Source: G963704535 sp963704535
GTDB taxonomy: Bacteria > Chloroflexota > Chloroflexia > Chloroflexales > Roseiflexaceae
Assembly: GCA_963704535.1 (NCBI GenBank)
Contig: OY969916.1
Location: forward strand, 8,742,001-8,806,000
Reading direction: 5' to 3'
Length of the DNA: 64,000 nucleotides
In this document: positions 23,068-34,750 of the stretch, one piece after another
Numbering within the stretch: the stretch's first letter is position 1
Layout: each line of letters begins with the position of its first letter
Position numbers and translations under genes: made by a program
The notes under the pieces: model-generated
Seen by the model: the letters and a program-made list of their open reading frames with translations, nothing else
Database searches by the model: none
What the model was told of the DNA's origin: nothing

Positions 23068-24078
23068 ATGATCAAGGTCGGCATCTACGGCGTGACGGGG
23101 TACGCCGGCTACGAGTTGCTGCGCTGGTTGCGGCGGCACCGCGCGGCGCAGATCGTGTTCACGACCTCCGAGTCGCAGGCCGGCAAGGCATTGGCCGAGG
23201 TGGTCCCCGGCCCGCTCGATACGCCGCTGCTGGCGCCCGACGACGCGCCGCTCGACCAGGTTGACGTGGTGTTCCTTGGCCTGCCGCACGGCGTCGCGGC
23301 GCAGGTGGCCAGGCGCGCGCGGGCGGCCGGCGTTCGCGTGGTCGATCTCTCGGCCGACTTCCGGCTCCAGTCCGCCGATGCCTACGCCCGTTGGTATGGC
23401 CACACCCACCCGGCTCCCGAGCTGCTCCCGGCCCCCTACGGCCTGCCCGAACTCAACCGCGAGCGCATCCGGGGCGCTGGGCTAGTCGCTAACCCCGGCT
23501 GCTACCCGACCAGCGTCTTGCTGGGGCTGGCGCCGCTGCTGCGCGCCAACGCCCTGGCCGACCCGCTGGTGATCGTGGATGCGAAGTCGGGGGTCTCGGG
23601 CGCCGGCCGCGCGCCGAAGCAGCATCTGCACTTCGTGGAGGTGAGCGAGAATCTGGCGCCCTATAGTATTGGCCAGACGCACCGGCATGTGGGCGAGATG
23701 CAGCAGGAGGCCGCGCGCTTGGGCGGCGACCAGGCGCCGCAGATCGTCTTTTCGCCCCATCTGCTGCCGATCGCGCGCGGCATTTTGAGCACGATCTATG
23801 TGCGCGTCGCGGCGAGCTGGACCGAGGATCTGGTCCGGTCGCTGTACGCCGAGTCCTACTGCGACGAGCCGTTCGTGCGCCTGCTGCCGGCCGGCCAGCT
23901 CGCAACGATCGGGCATACCGCCCATACCAATATGTGTACGCTCTCGCTGACGCTGGCGCAGCCCGGCCTGCTGATCGTCGTGTCGAGCATCGATAACCTG
24001 GTCAAAGGCGCGTCTGGGCAGGCGATCCAGAATATGAACCTGATGTTTGGGTTGGAGGAGACCGAGGGGTTGCTGTGA
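23068..24078 (+). CDS. argC: N-acetyl-gamma-glutamyl-phosphate reductase
   Basis: The 336-residue enzyme starts after GAGGGTGG. It has the NADP-binding fold (GIYGVTGYAGYELLRWL at 5-21) and the active-site cysteine motif NPGCYPTS (about 140-147). The later HTANMCTLSLTLAQPG region is family typical. It reduces N-acetylglutamyl-5-phosphate to the semialdehyde, step 3 of arginine synthesis. It is the first structural gene of the operon behind the leader peptide, and the downstream argB lies 100 bp away, separated by a heptad-repeat block. Confidence 0.97.
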   Translation: MIKVGIYGVTGYAGYELLRWLRRHRAAQIVFTTSESQAGKALAEVVPGPLDTPLLAPDDAPLDQVDVVFLGLPHGVAAQVARRARAAGVRVVDLSADFRLQSADAYARWYGHTHPAPELLPAPYGLPELNRERIRGAGLVANPGCYPTSVLLGLAPLLRANALADPLVIVDAKSGVSGAGRAPKQHLHFVEVSENLAPYSIGQTHRHVGEMQQEAARLGGDQAPQIVFSPHLLPIARGILSTIYVRVAASWTEDLVRSLYAESYCDEPFVRLLPAGQLATIGHTAHTNMCTLSLTLAQPGLLIVVSSIDNLVKGASGQAIQNMNLMFGLEETEGLL

Positions 24079-24180
24079 CAAGATGACAAGGTGACAAGGT
24101 GACAAGGTGACAAAGATCACGCTTCACCTTTCACGGCCTGGCGAACAACGGACAACTGACAACTGACAACGGACAGTGGA

Positions 24181-24924
24181 ATGACGATATTAGTGCTGAA
24201 AATCGGTGGCAATGAGATCGATGACCCGGCGTTCGTCGCGGAGTTGGCGCGGGTGGTGGCGGGGATGGCCCCGCAGCCGGTGCTGGTCCATGGCGGCGGC
24301 AAGGAGGTCGGGGTGGTGCAGCGGGCGCTCGGCGGCGAACCGCGGTTCGTGGCCGGGCTGCGCGTGACCGATGCGGCGGCGCTTCAGGCGGCCGAGATGG
24401 TGCTGTGCGGGGTCGTGAGCACGCGCTTGGTGGCGGCGCTGCTGGATGCTGGCGCCGATGCGATGGGGTTGTCCGGGGTGGATCGGGGCTTGATCCGCGC
24501 CGAGAAGCTGGCGCACCCCGACGGCGACCTTGGGCGTGTCGGCCGGCCGGCTGCGGTGCGGGTTGAGGTGCTGCGCTCGCTGTTGGAGCAGGGCGTTGTG
24601 CCGGTAATCGCTCCTATTTCCCTTGGAGATGACGGGACTTATAATGTCAACGCCGACGAGGTCGCCGGGGCGGTCGCCACTGCGCTGGGAGATGCCGAGG
24701 TTGTGTTTGTCACTAATGTGCCGGGGGTGCTGGCCGGCGGCGCGGTGCTGCCGCGCCTGGGTGCGGCCGATGCGGCGGCGCTGATCGCTGATGGGACGAT
24801 CAGCGGCGGCATGATCCCGAAGGTGCGAACGGCGCTGGCGGCGCTTGACGCCGGCGTTCGCTCGGCCCGGATCGTCAATCTGGCCGGGCTGGGCAGTGGC
24901 GGGGGCACGGTCTTCAGCGCCTAA
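24181..24924 (+). CDS. argB: Acetylglutamate kinase
   Basis: The 247-residue kinase has the amino-acid-kinase fold: LKIGGNEI at 6-13, VHGGGKEV (37-44), and the substrate-binding VNADEVAGAVA and FVTNVPGVL regions. It phosphorylates N-acetylglutamate, step 2. It lacks an N-terminal extension for arginine feedback, so it is probably an insensitive dimeric form. The start follows a block of octad and heptad repeats with no clear ribosome site. Confidence 0.96.
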   Translation: MTILVLKIGGNEIDDPAFVAELARVVAGMAPQPVLVHGGGKEVGVVQRALGGEPRFVAGLRVTDAAALQAAEMVLCGVVSTRLVAALLDAGADAMGLSGVDRGLIRAEKLAHPDGDLGRVGRPAAVRVEVLRSLLEQGVVPVIAPISLGDDGTYNVNADEVAGAVATALGDAEVVFVTNVPGVLAGGAVLPRLGAADAAALIADGTISGGMIPKVRTALAALDAGVRSARIVNLAGLGSGGGTVFSA

Positions 24925-25013
24925 GACAAGGTTCTTGGGAGCTTTACAGTTCTGGGAAAAAGGGGGTTTGAGGGGGCGGCCCCTCCAAACCACCCCCAAG
25001 TTAAGGATAGGCT

Positions 25014-25529
25014 GTGATAGCGCATATTCGAGAGATCCAGATCCAGCCGGCGATGGCGTTGACTGCCGAGCCGGTCATTCGCTCGGCGGCCGAGGCGGAT
25101 GTGTCCGTGATCGCCGAGATCGTCGCCGAGCACGCGCGCCAGGGGCACCTGCTGCCGCGCAGCGTCGAGAGCATCCGGGCCGGTCTGCCGGCTTGGCTGG
25201 TGGCCGAGGTCGGTGGGGCGGTCGTCGGCTGCTGCTGTCTGCTGGAGATGAGCCCGTCGCTGGTGGAGGTGCGCTCGCTGGCGGTGCTGCCGGCCTACCG
25301 GAGCCACGGCGTTGGCGCGCGGCTGGTGCGGGGCTTGGTGGAGCAGGCGCGCGGTCGCGGCATTCCGACCGTGTTCGCGCTGACGCGGGCGGTGCGGTTC
25401 TTCGAGCGGTTAGGCTTCACGGTGACGGATAAGGCGCGCTTTCCTGAGAAGGTCTGGCGCGATTGCGCGATCTGCCCGCTCCAGCACAACTGCGATGAGA
25501 CGGCGGTGGTGCTGGAGGTGACAAGGTGA
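25014..25529 (+). CDS. argA: Short GNAT-type N-acetylglutamate synthase
   Basis: The GTG at 25014 gives 171 residues; ATG 25053 is an alternative. The GNAT domain has LAVLPAYRSHGVGARLVRGL (motif A, about 89-108). The C-terminal FPEKVWRDCAICPLQHNCDE motif with its cysteine pattern marks the short ArgA form seen in Thermus, Geobacter and Chloroflexota. It makes N-acetylglutamate from glutamate and acetyl-CoA. The window also has argJ, so acetylation can enter both ways. Position between argB and carA supports the role. Confidence 0.85.
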   Translation: MIAHIREIQIQPAMALTAEPVIRSAAEADVSVIAEIVAEHARQGHLLPRSVESIRAGLPAWLVAEVGGAVVGCCCLLEMSPSLVEVRSLAVLPAYRSHGVGARLVRGLVEQARGRGIPTVFALTRAVRFFERLGFTVTDKARFPEKVWRDCAICPLQHNCDETAVVLEVTR

Positions 25530-25690
25530 CAAGGTGACAAGGTGACAAGGTGAAGGGGTGAAAGGGTGAAAGGGCCGAGCACCTGTAGGGCAGGCCCTCC
25601 GTGGCCGCCCGGACGCCCCGATCACGCAACACGCAACATGCAACACGCAACACGCAACACGCAACACGTTTCTCGTAAATCGTAAACCCC
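25518..25690 (+). repeat. Composite repeat with octads, core and heptads
   Basis: Tandem octads (GACAAGGT, then GGGTGAAA) lead into a ~45-bp core (GGGCCGAGCACCTGTAGGGC and following bases), then heptads (CAACACG). The same arrangement in reverse orientation lies at 38,146-38,325, and core pieces recur near 54,195 inside the CHAT gene. It lies between argA and carA. Confidence 0.8.
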
Positions 25691-25700
25691 AGAGGTATAG

Positions 25701-26867
25701 ATGCAACGACGTACGCCCGCGCTGCTGGCGCTGGAAGATGGGACGACCTGGCCCGGTGCGGCCTTTGGCGCCGTGGGCGAGCGCCCCGGCGAGATCGTTT
25801 TCAATACCGCGATGACCGGCTACCAGGAGGTGTTGACCGACCCCTCCTATAGCGGCCAGATTGTGGTGATGACCGCGCCGCACATCGGCAACACCGGCGT
25901 GAACCTGGAGGATGAGGAGAGCCGGAGGGTCTGGCTGTCCGGCTTTGTGGTGCGCGTCGCCAGCCCGCGCGTCAGCAACTGGCGCGCCAGCGCCTCGCTC
26001 GACGAGTACCTGCGCGACCAGGGTGTCGTGGGCATTGGCGAGGTCGATACCCGCGCGCTGGTGCGCCACATTCGCACGGCCGGCGCGATGCGCGCGGTGA
26101 TCTCGTCGGTCGACCCCGACCCGTGCCGCCTGGTGGCGGCGGCGCGCGTCGCGCCCTCGATGGAGGGCCGCGACCTGGTGCTCGACGTGACCTGCGCCGA
26201 AGCTTATCATTGGGTTGAGCCCTCTGCGAGGGAATGGAGAATTGAAAATGAAAAATTGAGAATTGAGTTGGGCGAACAGGCTTCTCAATTCTCAATTCTC
26301 AATTCTCAATTTCATGTGGTGGCCTACGACTTTGGCATCAAGCGCAACATCCTGCGGCTGCTGGCCGATCGTGGCTGCCGGGTGACGGTCGTGCCGGCGA
26401 CGACCCCGGCGGCCGAGGTGCTGGCCCTCGGGCCTGACGGCGTGTTCCTCTCCAATGGCCCCGGCGACCCGGCGGCCGTCACCTACGCGATCGGGGCGGT
26501 GCGCGAGATGCTGGGCAAGGCGCCGATCTTTGGCATTTGCCTGGGGCACCAGATCCTGGGGCTGGCGCTGGGCGGCGCGACCTACAAGCTGCGCTTCGGC
26601 CACCACGGCGGCAACCAGCCGGTGCGCAACGCCGATACCGGCCAGGTGGAGATCTCCAGCCACAACCACGGCTTCGCGGTCGCCGCCGAGTCGCTTCCCG
26701 CCGGCGTCGGGGTCACGCACCTGAATCTGAACGACGGTTGCGTCGAGGGGCTGCGTGCCCGCGATCTGGGCGCCTTCAGCGTCCAGTACCACCCGGAAGC
26801 GGCGCCCGGCCCGCACGACGCGGCCTATCTGTTCGACGAGTTCCTGGAGTTGATGCGGGCCAGGTGA
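25701..26867 (+). CDS. carA: Carbamoyl-phosphate synthase small chain with in-frame repeat insert
   Basis: The 388-residue protein has an N-terminal CPSase domain (about 5-150; GEIVFNTAMTGYQEVLTDPSY at 30-50) and a class-I glutaminase with nucleophile C280 (GICLGH) and H364/E366. It supplies ammonia from glutamine to CarB for carbamoyl phosphate used by argF and pyrimidine synthesis. The linker between the two domains contains about 30 residues encoded by a heptad-repeat hairpin (26,225-26,314), not present in typical CarA. All catalytic motifs are intact. Confidence 0.95.
   Translation: MQRRTPALLALEDGTTWPGAAFGAVGERPGEIVFNTAMTGYQEVLTDPSYSGQIVVMTAPHIGNTGVNLEDEESRRVWLSGFVVRVASPRVSNWRASASLDEYLRDQGVVGIGEVDTRALVRHIRTAGAMRAVISSVDPDPCRLVAAARVAPSMEGRDLVLDVTCAEAYHWVEPSAREWRIENEKLRIELGEQASQFSILNSQFHVVAYDFGIKRNILRLLADRGCRVTVVPATTPAAEVLALGPDGVFLSNGPGDPAAVTYAIGAVREMLGKAPIFGICLGHQILGLALGGATYKLRFGHHGGNQPVRNADTGQVEISSHNHGFAVAAESLPAGVGVTHLNLNDGCVEGLRARDLGAFSVQYHPEAAPGPHDAAYLFDEFLELMRAR
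26225..26314 (+). repeat. Heptad-repeat hairpin inside carA
   Basis: A left arm of GAATTGA-like units and a right arm of TCAATTC units are complementary and separated by a ~17-nt loop. The insert is in frame and falls between the two CarA domains (residues about 176-205, including RIENEKLRIE and SQFSILNSQF). Confidence 0.85.
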
Positions 26868-26872
26868 GCATA

Positions 26873-27006
26873 AAAAAGGGGGTTTGAGGGGGCAGCCCCC
26901 TCAGTTTTTCCCCACCCACATTCTAAAGCAGAAGGGCGTCGCCCGATCTGGGAAAAGGGGGTTTGAGGGGCAGCCCCTCAGTTTTTCCCCACCCATATTC
27001 TAAAGT
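26873..27006. repeat. Two copies of the G-rich palindromic repeat
   Basis: Copies at 26,873-26,935 and 26,950-27,006 of the unit AAAAGGGGGTTTGAGGGG and its partner GCCCCCTCAGTTTTTCCCC, ending in CCCACATTCTAAAG. The core TTTGAGGGGGC-AGCCCCCTCA is palindromic. Other copies lie at 24,957, 37,203, 42,556, 43,710, 46,649, 51,898 and 57,488. Confidence 0.8.
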
Positions 27007-27025
27007 TAGGGATAAAGGAATCTTA

Positions 27026-30000
27026 ATGCCCAAACGCACCGACATACAATCCATCCTGGTGATCGGCTCCGGCCCGATCGTGATCGGCCAGGCCTGTGAG
27101 TTCGACTACGCCGGCGTCCAGGCGTGCAAGGCGCTGCGCCGCGAGGGCTACCGGATCGTGCTGGTCAACTCAAACCCGGCCACGATCATGACCGACCCGC
27201 AGTTCGCCGACGCGACCTACATCGAGCCGCTGACCCCCGATATCGTCGAGAAGATCATCGAGCGTGAGCGCCCCGACGCGCTGCTGCCGACTGTGGGCGG
27301 GCAGACCGGGCTGAACCTGGCGATGAAGCTGCACGAGAGCGGCGTGCTCGACCGCTACGGCGTCAGGCTGATCGGCGCCTCGCCCGACGCGATCGCCCTG
27401 GCCGAGGACCGCCAGCGTTTCAAGGATGCCATGCTGGCGGTCGGCTTGCAGGTGCCCGAGGGCGATACCGCCCAGAGCGTCGAGGGCGCGCTGGGGCTGG
27501 CCGAGCGGATCGGCTACCCGGTGCTGGTGCGCCCGTCGTTCACCCTGGGCGGCAGCGGCGGCGGCATCGCCTACAGCCCCGACGAGCTGCGCGATGCGGC
27601 CGACCGCGGCCTGCGCGCCTCGCCGGTCCGGCAGGTGCTGATCGAACAGTCGGTGCTGGGGTGGAAGGAGTACGAGCTGGAGGTCATGCGCGACCGCGTC
27701 GACAACTTCGTGGTGGTCTGCTCGATCGAGAACCTCGACCCGATGGGCGTCCATACCGGCAACTCGATCACCGTCGCCCCGGCAATGACCCTCACCGACC
27801 GTGAGCTCCAGCGGCTGCGCGACATGGCCAGGACGGTCATGCACACGGTCGGCGTCGAGACCGGCGGCTCGAACGTCCAGTTCGCGGTCAACCCGCGCGA
27901 CGGCCAGCCGGTGGTGATCGAGATGAACCCGCGCGTCAGCCGCTCCTCGGCCCTGGCCAGCAAGGCCACAGGCTTCCCGATCGCCAAGATCGCGGCGCTG
28001 CTGGCGGTCGGCTACACGCTCGACGAGATCCCCAATGATATCACCAGGGTCACGCCGGCCTCGTTCGAGCCGAGCCTGGACTACGTGGTGGTGAAGATCC
28101 CGCGCTGGGCCTTCGAGAAGTTCCCCGGCGTGGACCCGACGCTGGGGCCGCAGATGAAGAGCGTCGGCGAGGTGATGGCGATCGGCACGACCTTCCCGGA
28201 GGCGTTTCAGAAGGCGCTGCGCGGGCTGGAGACCGGGTTCGTGGGGTTTGGCACGCCGACCGACTACCGACCACCGACCTCCAAGAACCAAGAACCAAGA
28301 ACCAAGAACCAAGAACCAAGCGGCGAGGATTCCGGTTCTCAGTTCTCGGTTCTCGGTTCTGAGGAAGGTTCTCAATTCTCAATTCTCAATTCTCCCCAGG
28401 AGTTACGACAGCCGACACCGCAGCGGATCGTCGCCGTGGCCGAGGCGCTGCGGGACGGGCAGCCGGTGGATCAGGTCGCCGCGACGACCGGCTACGACCC
28501 CTGGTTCGTTGACCAGATGGCCGGGCTGATCGCGATCGAGCGCGAGATCGCCGGCCACACGCTGGAAAGTCTGCCGGCCGACTTGCTGCGCGAGGCCAAG
28601 CAGTATGGCTTTGCAGACGCGCAGATCGCCCTTCTGCTTCGCACTGAGATGAGAGATGAGAGATTGGAGATTGGAGATGCGAGCGCCGACCAATCTCCAA
28701 TCTCCAATCTCCAATCTCCTACCGAAATGGACGTACGCTCCCGGCGCAAGGCCCTCGGCATCACCCCGGTCTACCACCGGATCGACACCTGCGCGGCCGA
28801 GTTCGAGGCCCACACCCCCTACCTCTACAGCACCTACGCCACCGAGGATGAGTCGGAGGTCACTAATAAGCCCAAAGTGATGATCTTGGGCGGCGGGCCG
28901 AACCGGATCGGGCAGGGGATCGAGTTCGACTACTGCTGTGTCCACGCCTGCTTCGCGCTGCACGACCTGGGCTACGAGACGATTATGGTCAATTGCAATC
29001 CCGAGACCGTCTCGACCGACTACGACATTGCCGACCGGCTGTACTTCGAGCCGCTGACGCTGGAGGATGTGCTGAATATTTGGGACCGCGAGTCAGAAGG
29101 GGTGAAAGGGGGAAGGGGTGAAGGGGCCTCTATCTCCCCTTCACCCCTTCACCCCTTCACCCCTTCACCTGTTCCGGTGCTAGTCCAGTTCGGCGGCCAG
29201 ACCCCACTGAACCTCACCAAGGGCCTCCAGGCCGCTGGCGTGCCGATCTGGGGCACCTCGCCCGACGCGATCGACCTGGCCGAGGACCGTGGCCGCTTCG
29301 GCGGGCTGCTACGCGAGTTGGAGATCGAGCAGCCTGAGCATGGGCATGGCCGCCGACTTGCATGCCGCACGCCGAGTCGCCCAGCGGATCGGCTACCCGG
29401 TGCTCGTGCGGCCAAGCTACGTCCTCGGCGGGCGCGCGATGGCGGTCGCCTACGACGACGACGGCCTGGCCCGCTACATCGCCGATGCCGCCGCGATCAG
29501 CGCCGGCCAGCCAGTGCTGATCGACCGCTACCTGGAGGACGCCTTCGAGGTCGATGTCGACGCGGTCGGCGACGGCGAGCGGGTGGTGATCGGCGGGATC
29601 ATGGAGCACGTCGAGGAGGCCGGCGTCCACTCCGGCGACTCGGCCCAGGTGATGCCGCCCTACAAGGTTAGCGCCTACCACCTATCGATCATCCGCGACG
29701 AGACCGAGCGGATCGGGTTGGCGCTGGGCGTCAGGGGCCTGATGAACGTCCAGTACGCGATCAAAGACGAGATCGTCTACGTCCTGGAGGTCAACCCGCG
29801 CGCCTCGCGCACCGTCCCGTTTATCAGCAAGGCCACTGGGGTACCGCTGGCGCGGATCGCCGCCCAAGTGGCGGCCGGCAAGCGGCTCGACGAGCTTGGG
29901 CTGCTGGCCGAGCCGCCGCTGGACGGCTTCTTCGTCAAAGAGGCGGTGCTGCCGTTCGACAAGTTCCCCGGCGCGGCGGTGGTGCTTAGCCCGGAGATGC

Positions 30001-30494
30001 GCTCGACCGGCGAGGTCATGGGGCATGCGGCCAGCTTCGGCCACGCCTTCGCCAAGGCCGAGATGGGTGCCGGCCAGCGGGTGCCGCCGGGCGGCGCGGC
30101 GCTGCTGACGGTCAACGACTTCGACAAGGGCGCGATCGGTCGGATCGCCCGCGACCTGGTACACCTTGGGTTCAAGCTCTACGCTACCAGCGGCACCGCC
30201 GCGTGGCTGGCCGGGCTGGGTCTCCCGGTCGAGGTGGTCAGTAAGGTCTCGGAGGGGTCGCCCTCTACGGCTGATCTGATCGCCTCCGGTGCGGTGAGCC
30301 TGGTGATCAGCACGCCGCTCGGCTCGCGCGCCTACAGCGACGGCCAGACGCTGCGCTCGGCGGCCATCCGCCACGGCGTCATGCTGGTGACGACGCTGAC
30401 CGGCGCGGCGGCCACAGTCTCGGCGATCCGCGCGCTCAAGGCCAAGGATCTGCGAGTGCGGTCGCTCCAGGAGCATCACGCCGTGACAAGGTGA
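27026..30494 (+). CDS. carB: Carbamoyl-phosphate synthase large chain, one frameshift, three in-frame repeat inserts
   Basis: The start at 27026 follows AAAGGA. All parts of CarB are present: two ATP-grasp halves (VIGSGPIVIGQACEFDYAG at 13-31 and GGGPNRIGQGIEFDYCCVH in the second), the oligomerisation domain and a C-terminal MGS-like allosteric domain. A single extra G in the run at 29,342-29,344 shifts the frame (EQPEHG then MAADLHAARR), which looks like a sequence error. Three heptad/octad hairpins are inserted in frame at about 28,270-28,398, 28,647-28,727 and 29,094-29,172, all in loops between conserved blocks. The enzyme makes carbamoyl phosphate. Function is likely normal once the frame is corrected. 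Confidence 0.93.
28270..28398 (+). repeat. Heptad-repeat insert 1 in carB
   Basis: Units of CCAAGAA/AACCAAG repeat on the left, and GGTTCTC with TCAATTC heptads on the right. The insert adds about 43 residues between the first synthetase half and the oligomerisation domain. Confidence 0.85.
28647..28727 (+). repeat. Heptad-repeat hairpin insert 2 in carB
   Basis: GAGATTG/GGAGATT units on the left and AATCTCC units on the right form a long complementary stem around a ~13-nt loop. It adds about 27 in-frame residues in the oligomerisation region. Confidence 0.87.
29094..29172 (+). repeat. Octad-repeat hairpin insert 3 in carB
   Basis: GGGGTGAA-like units on the left and TTCACCCC units on the right are complementary around a short loop. 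It adds about 26 residues in the second ATP-grasp half before VPVLVQFGGQTPLNL. Confidence 0.87.
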
Positions 30495-30606
30495 CAAGAT
30501 GACACGATGACAAGGTGAGGGGGTGAAAGGGTGACGAGATCACGCAACACGCATCACGTTTCACGTTTCACGCATCACGTTTCACGTTTCACGTTTCACG
30601 TAGAGC
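30485..30606 (+). repeat. Octad/heptad repeat block between carB and the helicase
   Basis: GACAAGGT and GATGACAA octads, then CAACACG and GTTTCAC heptads in tandem. It contains no gene and ends right before the helicase start. Confidence 0.8.
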
Positions 30607-30616
30607 GTAAATCACA

Positions 30617-33802
<3,186 letters not shown>

Positions 33803-33813
33803 ACGGCCGCGAA

Positions 33814-33965
33814 TGAGCCCACGAATGAATTCGTGGCCTGGGACGGGAAACACGTTAAAACGTGTTGCTCACTGGTGCAAAAGGAGTAACATCGTGGCAT
33901 TTTGGCGCCACGAATGAATTCGTGGCCTGGGACGGGAAACACGTTAAAACGTGTTGTATGTTGCT
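33814..33965 (+). repeat. Left REP-like repeats of the RAYT
   Basis: Two copies of CCACGAATGAATTCGTGG followed by AACACGTTAAAACGTGTT, starting near 33,821 and 33,909. Both are palindromes, and the first copy is followed by a duplicate of the transposase ribosome site and first five codons (GTGGCATTTTGGCGC). A 94-bp duplication of the left flank explains this. Confidence 0.8.
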
Positions 33966-33982
33966 GCGAAAGGGGTGATACC

Positions 33983-34480
33983 GTGGCCTTTTGGCGCGTC
34001 TATTATCATCTGATATGGACAACCAAGAATCGGGAACCTCTGATCCAGCCCACTATCGAACAACGATTGTATGGTTATATCGTCAATAAAGCTGCCGAGT
34101 TAGATGTATATGTCTACGCTATCAATGGATGGTATGATCACATTCATCTGGTCGTTGCTATCCCGCCTAAACATGCAATCTCCGATGTAGTGAAGCGACT
34201 CAAAGGAGCAAGCTCACATGATCTGAATCACGCTGTCAATCTTGACTATCATTTCACCTGGCAGCGGAGCTATGGTGCCCTGAGCTTGGGGGAGCGCCAG
34301 CGACCGCTCGCGGAGGCGTATGTCCACAATCAAAAACAACATCATGCGAATCAGACGACGATTCAGTGGCTTGAGTACGCCTCCGAGATTGATGAAGGGC
34401 CAGCGAACACAGGGATGGCAACTACAACTCTTCGAGAGCGTCAAGAAGAGTATCATATTTGGGGTGAGCCACCTTTTTAG
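33983..34480 (+). CDS. REP-associated tyrosine transposase (IS200-like, Y1)
   Basis: The GTG at 33983 follows AGGGGTG. The 165-residue Y1 HUH protein has the DHIHLVVAIP motif (HxH, about residue 52) and the catalytic tyrosine in YVHNQKQHH near residue 113. RAYTs cut and move single-stranded REP hairpins. This one is flanked by hairpin repeats on both sides, and a copy without transposase lies at 52,329-52,438. This makes it a complete, probably active RAYT/REP module. Confidence 0.85.
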   Translation: MAFWRVYYHLIWTTKNREPLIQPTIEQRLYGYIVNKAAELDVYVYAINGWYDHIHLVVAIPPKHAISDVVKRLKGASSHDLNHAVNLDYHFTWQRSYGALSLGERQRPLAEAYVHNQKQHHANQTTIQWLEYASEIDEGPANTGMATTTLRERQEEYHIWGEPPF

Positions 34481-34528
34481 CTTTGAATGATGAACTCTGA
34501 TTGCACAAGATAGATCTAGAATGGAACT

Positions 34529-34715
34529 AACGTGCTTTAGCACGTTTGATGTTTCAGCCATCGAATTCATTCGGTGGCAAGAAGAGGATAGAAACAACGT
34601 GCTTTAGCACGTTTGATGTTTCAGACATCGAATTCATTCGATGGCAAGAAGAGGACAGAAACAACGTGCTTTAGCACGTTTGATGTTTCAGACATCGAAT
34701 TCATTCGATGAGAGC
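34529..34715 (+). repeat. Right REP-like array of the RAYT
   Basis: Three copies, period 67 bp (starts 34,529, 34,596, 34,663), of AACGTGCTTTAGCACGTT followed by CATCGAATTCATTCGATG. Both halves are palindromic hairpins. The first copy has CGGTGG in place of CGATGG. Confidence 0.85.
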
Positions 34716-34750
34716 TAACTTTATTCGATGTCAATAAGGAGAATAACCCC

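Noticed and set aside
24077..24178. CRISPR-like short repeats
   Set aside because: Units are 7-8 bp and directly adjacent, with no spacer structure.
27170..28375. 401-codon antisense frame to carB
   Set aside because: It is the complement of carB codons in GC-rich DNA, with no ribosome site and Arg/Gln-rich composition typical of shadow frames.
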